Assembly (NCBI GenBank): GCA_023402395.1
Contig: JAEYGI010000018.1
Location: 1-25,671, forward strand
From: Bacillota bacterium
GTDB lineage: Bacteria > Bacillota > UBA4882 > UBA8346
Direction: 5' to 3'
Length of the DNA stretch: 25,671 nucleotides
Position numbers and translations under genes: made by a program. The notes under the pieces were generated by a model. It was not told the DNA's origin and searched no databases. It worked only from the letters and a program-made list of their open reading frames with translations. The number at the start of each line of letters is the position of its first letter. Positions within the stretch are counted from its first letter, which is position 1. This document shows, one piece after another, positions 15,912 to 24,873 of the stretch.

Positions 15912-17030
15912 ATGCAATACGCTCAATTTGGAAATACTGGAATAGAAGTTTCCAAACTTGGTTTTGGAGCAATGCGCCTACCCGAATATGAACAGAAGGG
16001 CCGGTGGTTGGTTCGAGAAGATGAATCGATTGATTTGATTCATCATGCTTTTGAACTAGGAGTAAATTATATCGATACAGCTTATGACTATTGTCATGGT
16101 AACAGTGAAATTATTATTGGAAAGGCCCTTAAAGGATATCGCAATCAAATCAACGTTTCAACTAAGTTATTGACTAAGATGGTGACCACGGAAGGAGACT
16201 TTCGAAGAATACTAGAGCATCAAATGGAAAAGTTAGATATCGATTTCATTGATTTTTACTATTTTCATGCATTGAATAAAGAACGATGGGAGAATATCGT
16301 TCTGAAGTTTAATTTATTGAGCCAAGCACAATATGCAAAGGAAGAGGGATTGATTAAACACATCTCATTTTCCAGTCACGATAAGCCTGATAACATTATG
16401 GAGTTTTTCAAAGCGGGTATCTTTGAGACGGTCATTTTACAGTACAATATCGTTGATCGACGAAACGAGAATCTAATAAGACAACTTAAAGAAGAAGGAA
16501 TTGGTGTCGCGATCATGGGTCCAATTGGAGGGGGAAGACTGGCGATGCCCTCGCCCATTATTTCTCAATATACGAAAGAAGTGACACATAATAACATTGA
16601 GCTTGCCCTTCGGTTTGTACTAGCCAACCCTGGCGTTTCCTGTGCGCTTTCTGGGATGAGTACCATGAATATGGTTGAGGAGAATGTCAGAACCGCTTCC
16701 ATACAACAACCATTTTTTGATAGTGATTGGGACAAAGTTAATCATCTGTTCGCGGAGGTTAGACGATTGACGGATCTTTACTGTACGGGATGTAACTATT
16801 GTATGCCTTGTCCAAAAGGGATTAATATCCCGTTTATTTTCGAATTGATGATTCAGGATCAGGTGTATGGGTACAGGGACTATGCACAGAAAAAGTTCAA
16901 AGTAATTAAGGATAATAAAGTTAGCAGCTTTCCTATAGAATGCATTGAATGCGGTCAATGTGAATCTAAATGTCCACAAAATATTCCTATTCGGGAACAA
17001 CTTAAGCAAGTTCAAGCTAATTTTGACTGA
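15912..17030 (+). CDS. Aldo/keto reductase with C-terminal 4Fe-4S cluster domain
   Basis: Protein of 372 residues: an aldo/keto reductase barrel (about 1-280) joined to a ferredoxin-like tail. The barrel has the opening FGNTGIEVSKLGFGAMRLP and the likely catalytic residues Asp and Tyr in YIDTAYDY, Lys in STKLL and His in YYFHAL. The tail has CTGCNYCMPCPKGINIP and CIECGQCESKCPQNIPI, enough cysteines for two 4Fe-4S clusters. This subgroup is common in anaerobes and reduces an unknown carbonyl, perhaps drawing electrons through the clusters. The ribosome site AAGGGAGG is strong. AT-rich composition matches the methyltransferase gene, and the two probably arrived together. Confidence 0.9.
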   Translation: MQYAQFGNTGIEVSKLGFGAMRLPEYEQKGRWLVREDESIDLIHHAFELGVNYIDTAYDYCHGNSEIIIGKALKGYRNQINVSTKLLTKMVTTEGDFRRILEHQMEKLDIDFIDFYYFHALNKERWENIVLKFNLLSQAQYAKEEGLIKHISFSSHDKPDNIMEFFKAGIFETVILQYNIVDRRNENLIRQLKEEGIGVAIMGPIGGGRLAMPSPIISQYTKEVTHNNIELALRFVLANPGVSCALSGMSTMNMVEENVRTASIQQPFFDSDWDKVNHLFAEVRRLTDLYCTGCNYCMPCPKGINIPFIFELMIQDQVYGYRDYAQKKFKVIKDNKVSSFPIECIECGQCESKCPQNIPIREQLKQVQANFD

Positions 17031-17078
17031 TGAAAGAAAATTAACCCGTGTTAACCCTATAAATTTTTATCTTTCTCG

Positions 17079-17131
17079 TAGCCCCAATCCATGTTAACCG
17101 ACCTTTTTCGGTTTGCTTGGATTTGGGGCTA
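17079..17131. terminator. Complex stem-loop at the right edge of the AT-rich insert
   Basis: TAGCCCCA-ATCC (17079-17090) pairs with GGAT-TTGGGGCTA (17119-17131) with one bulge, and an inner AACCG/CGGTT pair (17096-17100, 17109-17113) forms a second stem. It lies about 50 bases after the reductase stop. No long T-run follows, so it could be a terminator or the palindromic end of a small mobile element. Confidence 0.5.
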
Positions 17132-17182
17132 AAATAATATACATTATTCCAAAAATATAGCACTTTAACTTTGTTACGAAAT

Positions 17183-17191
17183 TGTTATGAT
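17183..17191 (+). promoter_or_regulatory. Probable extended -10 promoter of the sugar-uptake operon
   Basis: TGT-TATGAT matches an extended -10 (TGn-TATAAT, one mismatch). TTTAAC lies about 16 bases upstream as a weak -35, typical of an activator-dependent promoter. The predicted leader of about 75 nt contains a GC-rich inverted repeat (17213-17235) before the ribosome site AAGGAGG (17256-17262). Confidence 0.45.
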
Positions 17192-17271
17192 GGAGTTAAT
17201 AAAGAGAACTTTGCCGCCGGACGGCGCCGCGGCGCGAAAGTTGCTCTAAACGTATAAGGAGGTATTGCCAC

Positions 17272-18768
17272 TTGAAGCTGTTCAGGAAGAAAAGAACTTT
17301 CGCATGGCTGGTCGCGACCTTGTTATTGTCACTGGTCGTGATCTCCGGGACCGGGTTCAGCAAGACAGCGCCCAAAGCAGTTTCCTTCCGAGTGCTGTAC
17401 GATTTTAACCTGGATCCTAAAGGAATGTCGTTGACGGACAACAAATACACCCAGTTTATCCGGGACAAGACCGGAGTCCAGATTAATATCGAATCGCCCG
17501 GGTCCGCCGCGTACATGAATAAGCTCAATGTAATGATGGCTTCCGGAGATTATCCGGACGCGTTCATGAGCAATCCGCGGGAACCGATCCTTCAATTCGC
17601 CGAGGACGGCATGCTTACCGATCTGACGCCGTATATCAAGGATATCAAAAAATATCCGAATTTTAAAAACATGCCGGAAGAAGCTTGGCTACCGATCACC
17701 CACAAAAATAAAATCTGGGGGTTCCCTTACAACCGCCAGGATGCCTTCAATCAAGTCGTTTTTGTCAAAAAAGAATGGATGAAACGGCTCGGCCTAAAGA
17801 CCCCGAAGACGATCGATGAATTTTATGAGGTTTTAAAGGCCTTCCGGGAAAAAGATCCGGACGGGAACGGCAAGAAAGATACTTACGGACTGCTGTGCAA
17901 TTATGACTTGGCGTATGGCGGGCGGATCTTCCTGTCATCCTTTGACGCGGCCTCCTACAAGATCATCAACAAAAAAGTGACGCCGCCCGAAATTACGCCG
18001 CAGTACAAAGAGTATCTCAAATTTATGAACCGTCTGGTCAAGGAAGGAATTATCGACCAGGAGTTTCCGCTCTTCTCCAATCCGATTTACCGGGAGAAGC
18101 TGAAGGGCGGGATCTACGGCATGACCTCCAATTTCTGGCACGGTGACCAGCTTCCCGAGTATGCCCAAAACCGGGTCGACGAAGTTTGGGAAGCCATTCC
18201 GCTGCCGGTCAAAAAGGACGGCAGCCCGGCCAAGTTCATGTACAGCACGATGAACCGGCACTACATCGCGGTTCCGAAAACCACCAAAAACGTGGCCGCC
18301 CTGATGAAGATGTTCGACTGGGTGCTCTCGCCGGAAGGAACCCGCTTCGTATACATGGGCGTCGAAAACAAGGAATACAAGATCACTGGCGGAAAGATCG
18401 AGATGATCGAGCTGCCCCACCCGATTCACTGGTCCTTCTCCCTGGTCAAACACGGCCATTTGTCCGAAGAGGTCAAGAACTACATGTCCTTCAGCCGGAC
18501 CAAGGACGCCATTGAACGGCTGGATTTCGCCACCAAACAGGGACAATTGAATAACCTGCAAGCCGCGCTGCCGTACTATCCGGAAATGTCTAATTTTAAC
18601 CTGCCGAACATCGTCAGCGAGTATACCACCAAAGCGATTCTGGGCGTGGTCGACATCGACGCCACCTGGAACGATTACGTCAGCAAATGGCGTTCGTCCG
18701 GCGGCGACAAGGCTATCGCCTTCTGGACCGATTGGTACAACAAGTATGGCAAAAAGATGATTAAATAA
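17272..18768 (+). CDS. Extracellular solute-binding protein of a sugar ABC transporter (LplA/YtcQ-like)
   Basis: Protein of 498 residues, usual length for family 1 binding proteins of the Lpl type. It has a signal peptide (KRTFAWLVATLLLSLVVISG) but no cysteine near the cleavage site, so no lipobox; in ordinary Gram-positives this protein is a lipoprotein. Recognisable elements are TGVQINIESP, VMMASGDYPDAFM and a calcium-loop-like DPDGNGKKDTYG (about residues 203-214). It should bind an oligosaccharide and deliver it to the two permeases downstream. The start is TTG, chosen because AAGGAGG lies 10 bases upstream and the signal peptide follows. It is the first gene of the operon and is separated from the permeases by a stable hairpin. 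Confidence 0.92.
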   Translation: MKLFRKKRTFAWLVATLLLSLVVISGTGFSKTAPKAVSFRVLYDFNLDPKGMSLTDNKYTQFIRDKTGVQINIESPGSAAYMNKLNVMMASGDYPDAFMSNPREPILQFAEDGMLTDLTPYIKDIKKYPNFKNMPEEAWLPITHKNKIWGFPYNRQDAFNQVVFVKKEWMKRLGLKTPKTIDEFYEVLKAFREKDPDGNGKKDTYGLLCNYDLAYGGRIFLSSFDAASYKIINKKVTPPEITPQYKEYLKFMNRLVKEGIIDQEFPLFSNPIYREKLKGGIYGMTSNFWHGDQLPEYAQNRVDEVWEAIPLPVKKDGSPAKFMYSTMNRHYIAVPKTTKNVAALMKMFDWVLSPEGTRFVYMGVENKEYKITGGKIEMIELPHPIHWSFSLVKHGHLSEEVKNYMSFSRTKDAIERLDFATKQGQLNNLQAALPYYPEMSNFNLPNIVSEYTTKAILGVVDIDATWNDYVSKWRSSGGDKAIAFWTDWYNKYGKKMIK

Positions 18769-18792
18769 TCAATACACCCGAAAAAAATGCCC

Positions 18793-18840
18793 CCCTTTCC
18801 CCGGCCGGCGCTTCCCCGTGAAGCGCCGGCCCGGAAAGGG
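18793..18840 (+). promoter_or_regulatory. Stable intercistronic hairpin between binding protein and permease genes
   Basis: A perfect 12-bp GC-rich stem (GGCCGGCGCTTC at 18803-18814 with its complement at 18820-18831, loop CCCGT) extends through CCCTTTCC/GGAAAGGG after a small bulge. No U-tract follows, so it is more likely an mRNA 3' stabiliser or partial attenuator. Such a hairpin would give more binding protein than permease, as in other ABC operons. Confidence 0.7.
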
Positions 18841-18942
18841 ACATCATTGGGAGCGCGCGGGTGGTGCGTCACCGAAGCGTTGGGATCAACCCGCGGCCTT
18901 GGGCAAGGTTTATCACAACGCTTATAGAAGGAGCGGATTTGA

Positions 18943-19899
18943 ATGTCACAGCATGTCGGTTCGATTGGATCGGGCCCGGGCCCGATGGCCCGGCTGAAGA
19001 ATTTCTTCACCATCCTCAATCGTTACAAATACTTATACCTGTTGATGGCTCCCGGGATCCTCTGGTATCTGGTTTACAAGTACATTCCAATGTACGGACT
19101 GGTTATTGCCTTTAAAAATTTCAACTTTTCGTTGGGGATCCTGAATAGTCCCTGGGCCGGGTTGAAGCATTTTGAGTTTTTGTTTTCGTTCCCGGATTTT
19201 TACGCCATTCTCCGGAATACCCTTTTGATTAATTTTTACAATCTGGTCTTCGGCTTTCCGATCCCGATTATCCTGGCGCTGTTGTTGAACGAGCTGACCA
19301 GCATGAAGCTGAAGCGGAGCCTGCAGACGATCTTTTATTTCCCCCATTTTTTGTCGTGGGTGGTCTTCGGGGGAATCATCATTCAGTTGCTGGGGCCTGG
19401 CGATGGGCTGGTGAATCAGATCATCAAGTCCTTCGGCGGCGAGCCGGTGTTTTTTATGGCCAAACCCGAATATTTCCGGGGCATCGTGGTGATCTCCAGC
19501 ATTCTGAAGGAAGCGGGCTGGGGCGCCATCGTCTATCTGGCCGCCCTCACCAGCATTGATCTCGAACAATACGAAGCCGCCACGGTGGACGGAGTCAACC
19601 GCTGGCAGAAGCTGATCTATATTACCCTGCCGGGCATCGCCAACACGATTGTGATCATGTTTATCCTCAAGATCGGCTATCTGTTGGATGTGGCCTTCGA
19701 GCAGATTTATATCCTCTACAATCCGATGGTTTATGAAGTCGGCGACGTGCTAAGTACCTATATTTACCGGGTCGGGCTGCAGGGCATGAAGTTCAGCATG
19801 ACCACGGCCATCGGCCTGTTCCAGTCGGTGATCGGGCTGATACTGGTGCTCATCGCCAATAGGCTGGCCAAGAAATACAGCGAGGTGTCGCTATGGTAG
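18943..19899 (+). CDS. lplB: ABC sugar transporter permease (LplB/YteP-like)
   Basis: Integral membrane protein of 318 residues with about six transmembrane helices, the first at about 28-50 (YLYLLMAPGILWYLVYKYIP). It has the opening MYGLVIAFKNFN typical of LplB and the cytoplasmic EAA loop (EAATVDGVNRWQKLIYITLP, about 205-224) that docks on the ATPase. With the next gene it would form the heterodimeric channel. No ATPase gene is present in the window; these systems normally share a genome-wide MsmX-type ATPase. The ATG at 18943 has AGAAGGAG upstream. The stop overlaps the start of the next gene. Confidence 0.93.
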   Translation: MSQHVGSIGSGPGPMARLKNFFTILNRYKYLYLLMAPGILWYLVYKYIPMYGLVIAFKNFNFSLGILNSPWAGLKHFEFLFSFPDFYAILRNTLLINFYNLVFGFPIPIILALLLNELTSMKLKRSLQTIFYFPHFLSWVVFGGIIIQLLGPGDGLVNQIIKSFGGEPVFFMAKPEYFRGIVVISSILKEAGWGAIVYLAALTSIDLEQYEAATVDGVNRWQKLIYITLPGIANTIVIMFILKIGYLLDVAFEQIYILYNPMVYEVGDVLSTYIYRVGLQGMKFSMTTAIGLFQSVIGLILVLIANRLAKKYSEVSLW

Positions 19900-20786
19900 G
19901 TGGAAAAATTATGGAAAGGATTCCGAGAGGGTTTAATTTTAACTTTGTTATCGGCGGCGTGCTGATCTGTTTCGCGGTGTTGACATTCGTGCCATTCTAT
20001 TACGTGATGATGACCTCGTTCAGCGATCCGGACTTGGTCCGGGAAGGAGTTTTGCTGCTGACCCCGAAAGGTTTTACTTGGGATGCTTATCAGATGATCT
20101 TCAGTAACAGCCGGTTTCAGGGGTGTTTTCAAGTGACGGTCTGGCGGACGATATTAGGCACCATTTTTGATTTGGCTGCTCAATGCGCCTTGGCCTACGC
20201 GTTGTCCCGCCGCTATCTGCCCGGCCGGAAGTTCTTCATGAAGTTCGTCATCGTCGCCATGCTCTTTAACGGCGGAATCATCCCCACCTATCTGGTGGTG
20301 CGTGCTACCGGCCTGCTGGATACAATCTGGGCCTTGATCATCCCCGGGATGATCAGCACCTGGAACGTGATCCTGCTCCGGACCTTCTTTGAGAACATTC
20401 CGGACAGCCTGGAGGAGTCGGCCAAGATTGACGGGGCCAATGACATCTATATTTTCACCCGGATTATTCTGCCTCTGTCCAAGCCGGCGCTGGCCACCAT
20501 CGGGTTGTTCTGCGCCGTGAAGCATTGGAATTCATTCATGGACGCGGCCATTTACCTGACTTCTTATAAGCTGCAGGTGTTGCAGGTGTTCCTCCGCGAC
20601 ATGGTGGTCCAGATGGAGGCCATGAATCTGCTGGGCGATCAGGTGGTGCTGTCGGAGTTCAACGTGAATTCGTTGTCGCTGCGGTCGGCGGCGATCTTCG
20701 CGGCGACGCTGCCGATCATTGTTGTCTATCCGTTTATTCAGAAGCATTTCACCAAGGGCTTGATGGTCGGAGCGATTAAGGGCTGA
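19893..20786 (+). CDS. lplC: ABC sugar transporter permease (LplC/YtcP-like)
   Basis: Partner permease of 297 residues with about six membrane helices (first at about 16-38, IGGVLICFAVLTFVPFYYVM). Family marks are FSDPDLVREGVLLLTPKGFT, MLFNGGIIPTYLVVRATGLL and the EAA loop EESAKIDGANDIYIFTRIIL, ending in the characteristic QKHFTKGLMVGAIKG. The start at 19893 overlaps the stop of the first permease by 7 bases and has GAGGTG upstream. ATG 19911, six codons later with AGGTGG upstream, is equally possible. It is co-transcribed with its neighbours. Confidence 0.93.
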   Translation: MVGGKIMERIPRGFNFNFVIGGVLICFAVLTFVPFYYVMMTSFSDPDLVREGVLLLTPKGFTWDAYQMIFSNSRFQGCFQVTVWRTILGTIFDLAAQCALAYALSRRYLPGRKFFMKFVIVAMLFNGGIIPTYLVVRATGLLDTIWALIIPGMISTWNVILLRTFFENIPDSLEESAKIDGANDIYIFTRIILPLSKPALATIGLFCAVKHWNSFMDAAIYLTSYKLQVLQVFLRDMVVQMEAMNLLGDQVVLSEFNVNSLSLRSAAIFAATLPIIVVYPFIQKHFTKGLMVGAIKG

Positions 20787-20812
20787 GGTTCAAAAAAGGA
20801 GCTGATTCATAG

Positions 20813-22774
20813 ATGGGCACCAAGGTTCTTTTCAAAGAGGATTTTCAAAGTTACAAGCTGGGCGACTATCCGTACGAGCCGTTTCTGGGGGCCATGGGCG
20901 AGTACCATTACCGGCCGTTTTATTGGTACGGCGGCCAGTGGTATGACCCGACGCCGATCGCCGGTTCGGGCGGGGTCAAGACCTGGATGGTGGTGGAAGA
21001 AGACGGCGTCAAATACCTGGAGTATTCGACCGCGGTCAAGACCGGGCTCGACAATTTCATCATTCTGGCTACCGGCGGCCTGGACTGGACCGATTACACG
21101 GTCTCCGGCCGGATCCGGCTGTTCCTCACGTCGAGCTGCGCCGGGCTGCTGTTTAGGTACCAGAACAGCCTCAGCTTTTACGCGCTGGTTTTCAATAACG
21201 GCGAATTGCAATTGTTCAAACGGAATCCGCAGGGCGTGACGGTGCTGGCCTCGCGGCCCTATCCGTATACGGCCGACGAGTTTTACGATTTCCAAATCGT
21301 CTGCCTCGGCCAGAAGATCGAATGCCGGGTGGGCGGGGTCAAGGAGTTCGAGGTCGAGGACGACACTTACGGCGCGGGCCGGATCGGCATCGGAAGCCTG
21401 GCGCCGGCCCAGTTCACCGCCATTGAGGTCACGACGGACGCGGCCGTCTATGCGGGGATTACCCAAGAACGGCGGCGCCGCGATCAGGAAGTGGCGACGG
21501 AACGGGCCAAGCTGCCCCAGCCGCTGCTCTGGAAAGTGATCAACCTGCGCGACTTCGGCGCGGGCCGCAGCATCCGCTTCGGACACCTGACCGGAACCGC
21601 CGAGACCTACGTGGTCATCGCTCAATGCCAGCGCCGGATCCTGCGTGACGCCCACGCCCGGATCAGCTGCCTGACCGCCATCGATCTGACCGGGAAGATT
21701 CTCTGGCAGATCGGCGAACCCAACCCGGAGCACGCCTTCCTAACGGCGGACCTGCCCTTTCAGGTCTGCGACATCGACGGCGACGGCCGCGACGAAGTGA
21801 TCATGGCCCGCGACTTCAAACTGATGATCCTCGACGGCGCCACCGGCAAGGTGAAGAACTGGACCCCCACCCCGCTGATGGACCGGAAGGATTATCCTTT
21901 TGACCGCCTGAACGTGGACTCGATCCGGATGTGCGATTTCTCCGGCAAGGGCCGGCCCACCGACATCCTGATCAAGGATCGCTATAAAAAGCTGTGGGTT
22001 TTCAATTCCGACCTGAAGTTCCTCTGGACCTACGACGCGCCGGTGAACACCGGGCATTTCGCCTACACCAAGGATGTGAACGGCGACGGACGGGAAGAGA
22101 TGTTTGTCGGCTACGATCTGGTGGATGCGGACGGCAAGCGGATCTGGTCCCTCCCGGTCCATACCGATCATACCGACGAGATCGTGATCGGCAAGATTAA
22201 CCCCGATCGCGACGAGCTGATCGGAATCGTCTCCGGCTGGGAAGGGTTCATGATCGCCGATCTCCAGGGCAATATCTTGAAGAAGGACATCACCGGCCAC
22301 GCCCAGCGGATCAGCATCGGCAACTACCGTCCCGATCTGCCGGGGTTGGAGATCTGCGTCTCCACTTACTGGGGCAATCAGGGCATCATTTATCTTTATG
22401 ACTGCCAGGGCAATCTGCTCTGGTCCGAGGAACGGACCAACAACGGCAATGTGATCACCCCGGTGAACTGGACCGGCGACGGCCGCGATCTGCTCCTGCT
22501 CAACGGCAACATCAGCCGCGGCGGCATGATCGACGGCCACAACCGGCAAGTGGTGGTCTTCCCCGACGACGGCCATCCCGATCTCTGCGCCGAAGTAATC
22601 GATCTCACCGGCGACTGCCGCGATGAGGTCGTGCTCTGGGACGAGAAGATGATGTACATCTATACCCAGGATAACGAGATGACCGGGCCGGTGGACTGCC
22701 CGGAGAAGTATCCGCACTACAACGCCTCCAACTATCGGGGCGAGTATGCTTACCGCCGGAAGGCCGGGAAATAG
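20813..22774 (+). CDS. Rhamnogalacturonan-lyase-like (PL11-related) beta-propeller protein with N-terminal LamG/DUF1080-like domain, copy 1
   Basis: Protein of 653 residues. Residues 1-215 look like a concanavalin-type sandwich (KEDFQSYKLGDYPYEPF at the start; GLLFRYQNSLSFYALVF in the core). From about 235 to the end is a beta-propeller with Ca-binding FG-GAP-type loops (DIDGDGRDE at 320-328, DVNGDGREE, GDGRDLLLLNG) and segments that recall family 11 rhamnogalacturonan lyases (HTDHTDEIVIG, TGHAQRISIGNYRPDLPGLE, and the ending NASNYRGEYAYR). It has no signal peptide, unlike secreted PL11 lyases, so it should act in the cytoplasm on imported oligosaccharide; it may not be a lyase. It starts 26 bp after the permease gene, with AAAGGAG upstream. 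A close paralogue follows. Confidence 0.8.
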   Translation: MGTKVLFKEDFQSYKLGDYPYEPFLGAMGEYHYRPFYWYGGQWYDPTPIAGSGGVKTWMVVEEDGVKYLEYSTAVKTGLDNFIILATGGLDWTDYTVSGRIRLFLTSSCAGLLFRYQNSLSFYALVFNNGELQLFKRNPQGVTVLASRPYPYTADEFYDFQIVCLGQKIECRVGGVKEFEVEDDTYGAGRIGIGSLAPAQFTAIEVTTDAAVYAGITQERRRRDQEVATERAKLPQPLLWKVINLRDFGAGRSIRFGHLTGTAETYVVIAQCQRRILRDAHARISCLTAIDLTGKILWQIGEPNPEHAFLTADLPFQVCDIDGDGRDEVIMARDFKLMILDGATGKVKNWTPTPLMDRKDYPFDRLNVDSIRMCDFSGKGRPTDILIKDRYKKLWVFNSDLKFLWTYDAPVNTGHFAYTKDVNGDGREEMFVGYDLVDADGKRIWSLPVHTDHTDEIVIGKINPDRDELIGIVSGWEGFMIADLQGNILKKDITGHAQRISIGNYRPDLPGLEICVSTYWGNQGIIYLYDCQGNLLWSEERTNNGNVITPVNWTGDGRDLLLLNGNISRGGMIDGHNRQVVVFPDDGHPDLCAEVIDLTGDCRDEVVLWDEKMMYIYTQDNEMTGPVDCPEKYPHYNASNYRGEYAYRRKAGK

Positions 22775-22836
22775 CGGGCCGGGCCGCCCGAACGATGGCG
22801 GGAGCGCCGCCGGGTATGGATTGAGACCCGCGACAT

Positions 22837-22873
22837 TATGCAACGGCTTCAAGGGAGCCGTTGCATATTTATT
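22837..22873 (+). terminator. Hairpin between the two lyase-like genes
   Basis: TATGCAACGGCT (22837-22848) pairs perfectly with AGCCGTTGCATA (22856-22867), followed by TTTATT. It looks like a moderate terminator or attenuator 42 bp before the second copy's start codon, so copy 2 may be less expressed than copy 1. Confidence 0.7.
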
Positions 22874-22914
22874 GGAGCGGGCCGTTTCGACAACGCTGCA
22901 AAGGAGTGGTTGAC

Positions 22915-24873
22915 ATGGGCCGGATCGTTTTGCTCAAGGAGGATTTTCAAAGTTTCAGGGTGGGGGATTATCCTTACGGCCCGGTTCTCGGGGCCATGGG
23001 CGAATACCATTATCTGCCCGATCCGGGGTATGCCGGGCAGTGGCACGATCCGACCCCGATCACCTGGGGTGGGGTCAAGACCTGGATGATTCTGGAGCGG
23101 GACGGAGCCAAGTATATTGAATACTCGGTCATCAAACAAGTCCCCGTGGATTCGCTGGCGGTGTTGGTCGCCGGGGAGGCGGGCTGGTCCGATTATGCGG
23201 CCTCCTGCCGGCTCCGGCTGCTGTTGTCGTCCGGAGAAGCCGGCTTGCTGTTTCGCTATCAAAACAGCCTCTGCTATTACGGGCTGGTTTTGGGCGGCGG
23301 CAAGCTGCGCTTGTTCCGCCGGGACCAGGAGGCTGTCGCCGTGCTGGCCGAGACGGATTTCAACTATAGTCCCGATGAGGATTACGAATTGAGCGTTCAA
23401 TGCCGGGGCGTGGCGTTGCGCTGTTTGGTGGATGGCGTTCAGCGGCTGGAAGCCGAAGACGGCGCGTATCCGGCGGGCCGGATCGCCATCGGCGCCTCGG
23501 CGCCGGCCCAGTTCACCGCGATTGGGGTCACGGCGGAGGCAGCCGTCGATGAGGGGATCACCCAAGAACGGCGGCGCCGCGACCGGGAAATCGCGGCGGA
23601 ACGGGCCAATTACCCCCAGCCGCTGCTGTGGAAGGCGATCAGCCTGCGCGACTTCGGCGCGGGCCGCAGCATTCGCTTCGGGCATCTGACCGGAACCGCC
23701 GAGACCCATGTGGTCATCGCCCAATGCCAGCGCCGGATCTGGATGGATGCCCACGCCCGGATCAGTTGCCTCACCGCCATGGACCTGAATGGGAAGGTGC
23801 TCTGGCAACAGGGCGAGCCTAACCCCGAACACGCCTTTTTAACCGCGGATCTGCCGTTTCAGGTCTACGACATCGACGGCGACGGCCGGGACGAGGTAAT
23901 CCTGGCCCGCGATTTCAAACTGATGATCCTGGATGGCGCCACCGCTCAAGTGAAAAACTGGATTCCCACGCCGCGAATGGACCGGTCCGGTTATCCCTTT
24001 GACCGGTTGAACGTGGACGCCATCCGGCTTTGCGATCTGACGGGGAAAGGCCGCCCGACCGACATCCTGATCAAGGATCGCTACAAAAAGCTATGGGCTT
24101 TTAATTGCGATCTGAAGTTTCTCTGGACCTACGATGCGCCGGTCAATACCGGGCATTTCCCCTATACCAGGGATGTGAACGGCGATGGCCGGGACGAGGT
24201 GTTCGTCGGCTACGATCTGGTGGACGCGGACGGCCGGAGGATCTTCTCGCTCCCGGTGCATACCGACCATACCGATGAGATTGTCATCGGACCCATCGAC
24301 CCCGACCGGGACGAGATCATCGGCATTGTCTGCGGCTCCGAGGGATTTATCCTGGCCGATCTCCAGGGCAATCTCTTGAAGAAGGACATCACCGGCCATG
24401 CCCAGCGGATTAGCGTCGGCAACTATCGCCCCGATCTGCCGGGGCTGGAGATCTGCGTCTCCACCTACTGGGGCAATCAGGGCATCATTTATCTTTATGA
24501 CTGCCACGGAGAACCGCTCTGGTCCGAGGAGCGGACCAACAACGGCAATATGATCACCCCGGTGAACTGGACCGGCGACGGCCGCGATCTGATCCTGCTC
24601 AACGGAAACCTCAGCCGTGGCGGCATGATCGACGGCCACAACCGGCAAGTGGTGGTCTTCCCCGACGACGGCCATCCCGATCGCTGCGCCGAGGTGATCG
24701 ATCTCACCGGCGACTGCCGCGACGAGGTCGTGCTCTGGGACGAGAAAATGATGTACATCTATACCCAGGATAACGAGATGACCGGGCCGGTGGACTGCCC
24801 GGAGAAATATCCGCACTACAACGCCTCCAACTACCGGGGCGAGTATGCTTACCGCCGGAAGTCCGGAAAGTAG
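22915..24873 (+). CDS. Rhamnogalacturonan-lyase-like beta-propeller protein, copy 2
   Basis: Protein of 652 residues, collinear with copy 1 over its whole length: N-terminal sandwich (about 1-215), then the propeller with DIDGDGRDE, DVNGDGRDE and the same C-terminus. The copies differ a lot in the first ~215 residues but are nearly identical in the last ~150, including long runs of identical DNA. It also lacks a signal peptide. ATG 22915 is chosen for AAAGGAG just upstream and alignment with copy 1; the frame is open back to 22861 through the hairpin. It is probably a tandem duplicate whose N-domain has specialised for another ligand. It is the last gene of the operon, with a strong terminator following. 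Confidence 0.8.
   Translation: MGRIVLLKEDFQSFRVGDYPYGPVLGAMGEYHYLPDPGYAGQWHDPTPITWGGVKTWMILERDGAKYIEYSVIKQVPVDSLAVLVAGEAGWSDYAASCRLRLLLSSGEAGLLFRYQNSLCYYGLVLGGGKLRLFRRDQEAVAVLAETDFNYSPDEDYELSVQCRGVALRCLVDGVQRLEAEDGAYPAGRIAIGASAPAQFTAIGVTAEAAVDEGITQERRRRDREIAAERANYPQPLLWKAISLRDFGAGRSIRFGHLTGTAETHVVIAQCQRRIWMDAHARISCLTAMDLNGKVLWQQGEPNPEHAFLTADLPFQVYDIDGDGRDEVILARDFKLMILDGATAQVKNWIPTPRMDRSGYPFDRLNVDAIRLCDLTGKGRPTDILIKDRYKKLWAFNCDLKFLWTYDAPVNTGHFPYTRDVNGDGRDEVFVGYDLVDADGRRIFSLPVHTDHTDEIVIGPIDPDRDEIIGIVCGSEGFILADLQGNLLKKDITGHAQRISVGNYRPDLPGLEICVSTYWGNQGIIYLYDCHGEPLWSEERTNNGNMITPVNWTGDGRDLILLNGNLSRGGMIDGHNRQVVVFPDDGHPDRCAEVIDLTGDCRDEVVLWDEKMMYIYTQDNEMTGPVDCPEKYPHYNASNYRGEYAYRRKSGK

Noticed and set aside
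17031..17271. Insertion-sequence end next to the AT-rich insert
   Set aside because: There is a palindrome but no transposase or matching inverted repeat at the other border, so it is recorded only as a stem-loop.
21740..22852. Minus-strand frame of 370 codons opposite lyase-like copy 1 (and its counterparts at 20807, 22849 and 24091)
   Set aside because: Antisense to strongly coding GC-rich genes; the same shadow appears opposite both paralogues, as expected from codon structure.
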